The notes under the pieces were generated by a model. That model was not told where the DNA came from. It was given only the letters and a program-made list of their open reading frames with translations, and did no database searches. A DNA stretch of 64,000 nt from Clavibacter michiganensis (lineage in GTDB: Bacteria; Actinomycetota; Actinomycetes; Actinomycetales; Microbacteriaceae), in the NCBI RefSeq assembly GCF_016907085.1, contig NZ_JAFBBJ010000001.1, forward strand, positions 2,542,001-2,606,000, given 5' to 3'. Both the position numbers and the translations under genes were made by a program. Shown here piece after piece: positions 59,207-64,000 of this stretch. The first letter of the stretch is position 1. Each line of letters opens with the position of its first letter.

Positions 59207-60111
59207 GCACATCCGCCCCCACCCGCCCCGCCTCCTCCGTCCCCGCCGCGGGCGCGTCCCCGCTTCGCGAAGCGCGCGGCCGGGACGCCCGCGGCCTCGG
59301 CGCCGTGCGCGCCTCCATGCCGCGCCTCGCCTGGTACGTCGCCTGCGGCTGCGTCGCGCTCCTCTTCCTCTACCCGCTGGGGATCATGCTCGGCACCGCG
59401 CTCACCGCGCAGGACGGCTCGGTCGGTCTCGGCAACCTCCAGCGGCTCCTCACTCCGACCGGCGGGCTCGACCTCGTGACGAGCCTGCGCAACAGCGTCT
59501 TCGTGTCGCTGCTGGTGACCGCGATCACGGTCGTGGTCTCGACGCTGGCCGGCTACGCGTTCGCGCGACTGCCGTTCCAGGGGAGCGACGTCGTCTTCTT
59601 CGTCGTGCTGATCACGTTCATGATCCCGTTCCAGGCGATCATCACGCCGCTGTTCCTGACGCTCATCGAGCTCGACCTCGACAACAGCCTCGTGGGGCTG
59701 TCGCTCGTGCTCGCCACCTTCAACCTGCCGTTCGGGATCTTCCTCATGCGGAACTCGTTCGCGGCGGTGCCGGCGAGCCTGGAGGAGGCCGCGCTCATCG
59801 ACGGGAACACGCCGCTGCAGGCGATGCGGCGCGTGATGCTGCCCATCGCGATCCCCGGCGTCGTCTCGACCGCTCTGCTCACCTTCTTCTCGGCGTGGAA
59901 CGACTTCTTCGCGACGCTCATCCTCATCACCGACCAGAGCCTCTACACGCTCCCGGTGAGCCTCAACATCCTCTCGGCCGGCCAGAACAACACGGTCGAC
60001 TGGGGGCTGATGCAGACGGGCGTCGCCGTGACGGTGCTCCCGTGCGTCGTGCTCTACCTGCTGCTGCAGCGCTACTACGTGGCCGGCCTCATCAGCGGCG
60101 CCGTGAAGTAG
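59203..60111 (+). CDS. sugar ABC transporter permease (MalG/UgpE-type)
   Basis: 302 residues. An Ala/Ser/Pro-rich cytoplasmic N-terminus (about 1-45) is followed by six membrane segments. EAA motif: SLEEAALIDGNTPLQAMRRVMLPIAIPGVVSTALLTFFSAWNDFFATLILI. ATG overlaps the preceding stop (ATGA). The LacI gene follows 91 bases later on the same strand, so the operon may include it. Confidence 0.9.
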   Translation: MSTSAPTRPASSVPAAGASPLREARGRDARGLGAVRASMPRLAWYVACGCVALLFLYPLGIMLGTALTAQDGSVGLGNLQRLLTPTGGLDLVTSLRNSVFVSLLVTAITVVVSTLAGYAFARLPFQGSDVVFFVVLITFMIPFQAIITPLFLTLIELDLDNSLVGLSLVLATFNLPFGIFLMRNSFAAVPASLEEAALIDGNTPLQAMRRVMLPIAIPGVVSTALLTFFSAWNDFFATLILITDQSLYTLPVSLNILSAGQNNTVDWGLMQTGVAVTVLPCVVLYLLLQRYYVAGLISGAVK

Positions 60112-60202
60112 GGCCGCCACCCGGCCCGCGTGCGAGGCTGGGGGCGGCGCGCGCCGGCCGGACGAGGATCCGCCGCGGGAGCGCCCGGACGAGGGGGAGC
60201 GG

Positions 60203-61222
60203 ATGGCGGCCACGATGAGCGACGTCGCGAAGGCCGCCGGCGTCTCCATCAAGACCGTCAGCAACTTCTTCAACGGCTACCCCTACATGCGCGAAGAGAC
60301 GCGGGCGCGGATCGAGGCGGCCGTCGCCGAGCTCGGCTACCGGATGAACGTGTCGGCCCGGAACCTCCGCTCGGGCCGGTCGCGCATGATCGCGCTCGTG
60401 ATCCCCGAGCTCGACAGCGCGTACCTCGCGCCGCTCGCGCAGGACGTGATCGACGCGGCCGACGAGCTCGGCCTGAGCGTGCTCGTCGAGACCACGGCGG
60501 GGCGGCGCGACCGCGAGATCGGCGCGCTCTCGGGCCTGCACCGCCAGGTGCTCGACGGCGTGATCTACGAGCCGCTCGCCCTCCACCAGGAGGACGCGGG
60601 CGTCATCGACCTGAACGTGCCGCTCGTGATGATCGGCCAGCGCTTCCTCGAGGGCCTCGCCGACCAGGTGCTCATCGCCGACCTGGACGCCGCGCGTGCC
60701 GCGGTCGCGCATCTCGTGGAGACCGGACGTCGGCGGATCGCGCTCATCGGCGTGCGGGACGCGGGCGAGCGCTCGGGATCCGCGCTCCGGCAGCGCGGCG
60801 CCGAGGAGGCGCTGGCCGCGGCCGGCATCCCCGTCGACCCGCGCCTGCAGGTGGATCCCGGCCCCTGGCGCCGCGAGTCCGGCGCCGCCGCGATGGCCCG
60901 CCTCCTCGACGACGGCGTGGAGCTCGACGCCGTCTTCGGCTTCAACGACTCGCTCGCGCTCGGCGCCCAGTGGATGCTCCAGGAACGCGGCCTCCGCGTG
61001 CCCGAGGACGTGTCCGTCGCGGGCCTCGACGACACGGCCGACTCCCGCTTCGCCCAGCCGCCGCTCACCACCGTGTCGCCCGGTCGGCGCGCCATCGCGC
61101 GCCGGGCGGTCGCGATGCTGGCCGAGCGGATCGAGCGCGGTGCGGACGCGGGCGCCTTCCGCTCCGAGACGATGGGCTTCGAGCTGATCGTGCGCGGGTC
61201 GACGGTGGTGCGCGGGCGCTGA
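60203..61222 (+). CDS. LacI family transcriptional regulator
   Basis: 339 residues. The LacI HTH and hinge are clear at 1-60 (TMSDVAKAAGVSIKTVSNFFNGYPYMREETRARIEAAVAELGYRMNVSARNLRSGRS), followed by the periplasmic-binding-like effector domain (IALVIPELDSAYLAPLAQDVIDAADELG, HRQVLDGVIYEP, FGFNDSLALGAQWMLQERGLRVPEDVSVAGLDDT). The start has GAGGGGGAGCGG upstream. Likely represses the ABC operon and perhaps GH127 through the two operators at 56860 and 56882; the effector sugar is unknown. Confidence 0.92.
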   Translation: MAATMSDVAKAAGVSIKTVSNFFNGYPYMREETRARIEAAVAELGYRMNVSARNLRSGRSRMIALVIPELDSAYLAPLAQDVIDAADELGLSVLVETTAGRRDREIGALSGLHRQVLDGVIYEPLALHQEDAGVIDLNVPLVMIGQRFLEGLADQVLIADLDAARAAVAHLVETGRRRIALIGVRDAGERSGSALRQRGAEEALAAAGIPVDPRLQVDPGPWRRESGAAAMARLLDDGVELDAVFGFNDSLALGAQWMLQERGLRVPEDVSVAGLDDTADSRFAQPPLTTVSPGRRAIARRAVAMLAERIERGADAGAFRSETMGFELIVRGSTVVRGR

Positions 61223-61289
61223 TCCGGCCGTCGACGCCCGCCGCTCACGGGGATCGTGCCGTCGGCGACGTCTCGGTAGGGTCGTCGCC

Positions 61290-61457
61290 ATGGATCGGAA
61301 GCCCATCGCCCTCGGGGTCGCGGTGATGGTGCCGCTCCTGCTCGCGGCGGTCTGCTTCTCGCTGATCCGCTCCGCGTGGGCGATTCCCTTCTACGGCGTC
61401 CTCGTGATCGGCCTCGCCGTGGTCTACCGCGTGACGTCCCGGCGACCACGGCGATAG
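61290..61457 (+). CDS. 55-residue membrane protein
   Basis: A short frame from the ATG at 61290 to TAG at 61455-61457: about 6 charged or polar residues (MDRKPIA), then two hydrophobic segments (about 8-27 and 32-48) and a basic tail ending TSRRPRR. The frame shows the expected GC-rich third positions and the positive-inside topology of a real two-helix membrane protein. Upstream TCGGTAGGGTCGTCGCC offers a weak ribosome site. No family recognised. It lies between the LacI gene and the iron-box operon. Confidence 0.6.
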   Translation: MDRKPIALGVAVMVPLLLAAVCFSLIRSAWAIPFYGVLVIGLAVVYRVTSRRPRR

Positions 61458-61497
61458 GCCCGCCCGGTCGTGGAGGCGGGGTCGAGCCGCCCAGTGA

Positions 61498-61515
61498 GGT
61501 AAGGCTATGCTTACC
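61498..61515. promoter_or_regulatory. DtxR/IdeR-type iron box before the siderophore importer
   Basis: GGTAAGGCTATGCTTACC: a perfect 6-bp inverted repeat (GGTAAG/CTTACC) around GCTATG, matching the core of the IdeR/DmdR consensus TTAGGTTAGGCTAACCTAA. It lies 52 bases upstream of the binding-protein start, so iron-replete repression is expected. Confidence 0.8.
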
Positions 61516-61567
61516 CGCGGCCCGGGCTCCCCGCCGGGCCGATGCCGGCCTCGACCCCAGGAGACCC

Positions 61568-62623
61568 ATGCCCCGCGCTCGCGCCCTCGCCCGCCTCACC
61601 GCCACCGCCGTGACGGGCCTCGTGCTCGTCGCCCTCACCGGATGCGGCGCCTCCGAGGAGGTGCCGGCCGCCTCCGTCGCCGACGCCGGCGAGGGATCGA
61701 CGACGTACCCGCTGACGCTGTCGAACTGCGGCCACGACGTGACGATCGACCAGGCGCCGTCGCGCGTCGTGTCGCTCGACCAGGACTCCACCGAGATCCT
61801 GCTGTCGCTCGGGCTCCAGGACCGCATGGTCGGCACGGCGTCGTGGACGGATCCGGTGCTGGACTCGCTCGCCGACGCGAACGCGCAGGTGCCGCGCCTC
61901 GCCGACAACGCGCCCACCTACGAGGTGCTGCTCGGCGCGGACCCCGACTTCGTCACCGCGTCCTTCGGCCGCCACTACGGCACGGGCGGCGTCGTCACGC
62001 GCGACCGGCTCGCCGAGACGGGCATCCCCTCCTACCTGTCGCCCACCGACTGCGACTCCGACATCAGCATCAACGGCGGCGGCCAGCGCACGACCGCGCT
62101 CACCGTCGACGCGCTGTACCAGGAGATCCGCGAGATGGCGGAGGTCTTCGACGTGCAGGATCGCGGCGAGGCGCTCGTCGCGTCGCTCCAGCAGCGCGCG
62201 GCCGCGGCCACCGACGGCATGGACATGGGCGGCGCGAAGGTCATGTACTGGTTCGCCGACACCAAGACGCCGTACATGGGCGGCGGATTCGGCGCCACGT
62301 CGCTCCTGTCGCGCCAGCTCGGTCTCACGGACGCGTTCCCCGAGGTGCGCGACGACTTCATCGCCACCGGGTGGGAGACCGTGGTCGACCGCGACCCGGA
62401 CATCCTCGTGCTCGGCGACCTGCAGCGGGACCGGTTCCCGGGCGACAAGCTGCAGGACAAGATCGACTTCCTCGAGTCCGACCCGCTCACGCGCGACCTC
62501 ACGGCCGTGAAGGAGGACCGGATGGTGGCGCTGCACGGCGCGGAGATGAACCCGTCGATCCGGTTCGTGGACGGGCTCGAGAAGATCCGGGCCTGGTGGG
62601 ACGCGCGCGGGGCGGAGCTCTGA
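61568..62623 (+). CDS. iron-siderophore ABC transporter substrate-binding lipoprotein
   Basis: 351 residues. Lipobox ALTGC gives lipidated Cys26. The class III binding fold typical of FepB/BtuF proteins is indicated by VTIDQAPSRVVSLDQDSTEILLSLGLQDRMVGTASW, the connecting helix region, and DDFIATGWETVVDRDPDILVLGDLQRD. ATG at 61568 with CAGGAG 4 bases upstream. First gene of an operon with permease and ATPase, behind the iron box. The chelate carried is unknown; a product of the salicylate NRPS cluster 40 kb away is possible but only inferred. Confidence 0.92.
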   Translation: MPRARALARLTATAVTGLVLVALTGCGASEEVPAASVADAGEGSTTYPLTLSNCGHDVTIDQAPSRVVSLDQDSTEILLSLGLQDRMVGTASWTDPVLDSLADANAQVPRLADNAPTYEVLLGADPDFVTASFGRHYGTGGVVTRDRLAETGIPSYLSPTDCDSDISINGGGQRTTALTVDALYQEIREMAEVFDVQDRGEALVASLQQRAAAATDGMDMGGAKVMYWFADTKTPYMGGGFGATSLLSRQLGLTDAFPEVRDDFIATGWETVVDRDPDILVLGDLQRDRFPGDKLQDKIDFLESDPLTRDLTAVKEDRMVALHGAEMNPSIRFVDGLEKIRAWWDARGAEL

Positions 62624-62667
62624 GCGCGGCGGTCCCGCGGGCGCCGTTCGGCGCGGTCGCCGCACGG

Positions 62668-63696
62668 GTGCGCGCCCTCCCGCACGCGCTCCGCGTCGGG
62701 CTGCTGGTCGTGCTCGGGATCGTCGCGCTCGCGCTCTCCGTGGGCGTCGCCGTGACCCTCGGGCCGGCCGACGTCTCGCTCGTGAACGTGCGCGACATCC
62801 TGCTCAACCACGCCGGGCTCGCGAGCATCCCGGTGCGCGTCTCCGAGGACGCGATCGTCTGGCAGGAGCGCCTCCCGCGCGCGCTCGTCGCGGCGGCGTG
62901 CGGCGCGGGACTCGGCCTCTGCGGCGTCGTGCTGCAGTCGCTGCTGCGGAACCCGCTCGCGGATCCGTTCGTGCTCGGCGTCTCGTCCGGTGCCTCCACG
63001 GGCGCCGTGCTCATCGGGGTGCTCGGCCTCGGCGGCGGCGCGATCGGGATGTCCGGCGGCGCCTTCATCGGGGCGCTCGTGGCCTTCGGCTTCGTGCTGC
63101 TGCTCGCCCGGTTCTCGTCGGCGGGCACGGCCGGCGTGATCCTCGCGGGCGTGGCCAGCACGCAGCTCTTCTCCGCGCTCACCTCGCTCGTGGTGTTCGC
63201 GTTCGCCGACTCCGACGAGACGCGCGGCATCACGTTCTGGCTGCTCGGGTCGCTCGAGGGCATGCGCTGGGACGAGGTGGGGCTCAGCGTCTCCGTCGTG
63301 GCGATCGGCGCGGTCGTCTGCCTCGCCTACGCCCGCTCGCTCGACGCCTTCGCGTTCGGGGAGGAGGTGGCGTCGTCGCTCGGGATCCACGTGGGCCGCA
63401 CCCGCACGATCCTCCTGGTGGTCACGGCCCTCCTCACCGCGACGCTCGTGAGCATCGCGGGCGCCATCGGCTTCGTCGGCCTGGTGCTCCCGCACGCCGC
63501 GCGCCTGCTGTTCGGCCAGCGGCACGCGCGTGTCGTGCCCGCCACGATCGTGCTCGGCGCGGTCTTCATGGTGTGGGTGGACGCGTTCTCGCGCCTCGCC
63601 TTCGCACCCACCCCGCTGCCCGTGGGCGTGGGCACGGCGCTCGTGGGCGTGCCCGTCTTCATGCTGCTGCTGATGCGGAACCGGGGACGCGCATGA
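62668..63696 (+). CDS. FecCD-family iron-siderophore permease
   Basis: At least 342 residues with about ten membrane segments. Family signatures: WQERLPRALVAAACGAGLGLCGVVLQSLLRNPLADPFVLGVSSGAS, ILAGVASTQLFSAL, GITFWLLGSLEGMRW and the C-terminal IAGAIGFVGLVLPHAARLLFG coupling block. The start is uncertain: the GTG at 62668 has no ribosome site, whereas a CTG at 62620 overlaps the binding-protein stop (CTGA) just as other genes here overlap through ATGA or GTGA and would give 358 residues. I use the standard start codon. Confidence 0.88.
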   Translation: MRALPHALRVGLLVVLGIVALALSVGVAVTLGPADVSLVNVRDILLNHAGLASIPVRVSEDAIVWQERLPRALVAAACGAGLGLCGVVLQSLLRNPLADPFVLGVSSGASTGAVLIGVLGLGGGAIGMSGGAFIGALVAFGFVLLLARFSSAGTAGVILAGVASTQLFSALTSLVVFAFADSDETRGITFWLLGSLEGMRWDEVGLSVSVVAIGAVVCLAYARSLDAFAFGEEVASSLGIHVGRTRTILLVVTALLTATLVSIAGAIGFVGLVLPHAARLLFGQRHARVVPATIVLGAVFMVWVDAFSRLAFAPTPLPVGVGTALVGVPVFMLLLMRNRGRA

Positions 63697-64000
63697 CGCT
63701 CGAGGCGCACGGCGTCAGCTGGTCGCGGGGCGGGCGGATCGTGGTCGACGACGTGACGCTGGAGCCCGCGCCCGGATCCACCGTCGGGCTGCTCGGGCCG
63801 AACGGGTCCGGCAAGTCGTCGCTCCTCAGGCTGCTCCAGGGGGCTGCGTCGCCGGACTCCGGCCGCGTGACGCTCGACGGCGCCGACCTCGCGGGGATCC
63901 GCCGCCGCGACGTCGCCCGCCGGGTCGCGACCGTGACGCAGCACGGCGAGACCGAGGTCGACATCGTGGTGCGCGACGTCGTGCGCCTCGGCCGCACGCC
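63693..64000 (+). CDS. iron-siderophore ABC transporter ATPase, 3' end outside window
   Basis: 102 codons are visible, from the ATG overlapping the permease stop (ATGA). The Walker A motif LGPNGSGKSSLLRLLQG (about 34-50) and the following SGRVTLDGADLAGIRRRDVARRVATVTQHGETEVDIVVRDVVRLGRTP with the Q-loop glutamine identify a FepC/FecE-type ATPase. The signature and Walker B motifs lie beyond the window. It completes the importer with the two genes upstream. Confidence 0.92.
   Translation, partial: MTLEAHGVSWSRGGRIVVDDVTLEPAPGSTVGLLGPNGSGKSSLLRLLQGAASPDSGRVTLDGADLAGIRRRDVARRVATVTQHGETEVDIVVRDVVRLGRT

Overview
The window is about 73% GC or higher, with gene after gene joined by 4-base ATGA/GTGA overlaps, twin-arginine and lipoprotein signals, Asp23/AmaP and DUF2207 families, and dense GGATCC usage. 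This points to a high-GC actinobacterium, most likely Microbacteriaceae and plausibly a plant-associated Clavibacter-like organism. No rRNA, tRNA, IS element, prophage or CRISPR array was seen, and no stretch longer than about 300 bases lacks a gene.

Bases 1-20452 hold a salicylate-capped nonribosomal metallophore cluster. Two genes on the plus strand make and activate salicylate (salicylate synthase, salicyl-AMP ligase). Divergently, two large NRPSs give ArCP-Cy-A-PCP-Cy-A-PCP and docking-Cy-A(stuffed MT-like)-PCP-TE, that is three heterocyclisation modules. Behind them come a saccharopine-dehydrogenase-like reductase, a thiazolinyl-imide-reductase/methyltransferase fusion, a type II thioesterase, a stand-alone methyltransferase paralogous to the fused one, and the start of one more gene at the window edge. 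A 15-bp inverted repeat resembling a Zur/Fur-family operator lies in the divergent promoter region. Module count and this operator recall coelibactin; the fused reductase-methyltransferase, a Thr-like first adenylation code, a Cys-nucleophile terminal TE and a degenerate stuffed methyltransferase motif make the pathway unusual.

Bases 20477-34058 are mostly envelope and stress functions: a DUF2207 membrane protein, an LpqF-like beta-lactamase-fold lipoprotein, a Tat-exported DUF1906 glycosidase-like protein, an Asp23/Gls24 alkaline-shock operon, an AraC regulator, a Tat-exported ferritin-like protein, and a TetR regulator facing a secreted cutinase closely resembling the Thermobifida PET-hydrolysing cutinases.

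Bases 34059-61222 form a glycan-foraging region. A GntR/DasR-type regulator with two dre-like sites faces a GlcNAc operon (EIIA, EIIBC, NagB, NagA). Then come a DeoR-GH4-GH38 (alpha-mannosidase) operon, a divergent operon of sugar kinase, ABC importer, second NagB-family protein and GH2 beta-galactosidase, a DUF1016 nuclease gene broken by an 8-bp tandem duplication, an FMN reductase, and a GH127 beta-L-arabinofuranosidase divergent from a second ABC importer and LacI regulator with two operators in the promoter. Together the enzymes could strip galactose, mannose, GlcNAc and arabinofuranose from plant glycoproteins and cell-wall glycans (inference).

Bases 61290-64000 hold a tiny membrane protein and an FecBCD-type siderophore importer behind a clear DtxR/IdeR-type iron box; its ATPase runs off the window. 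It may be the uptake route for a metal chelate, since no transporter is visible in the NRPS cluster.
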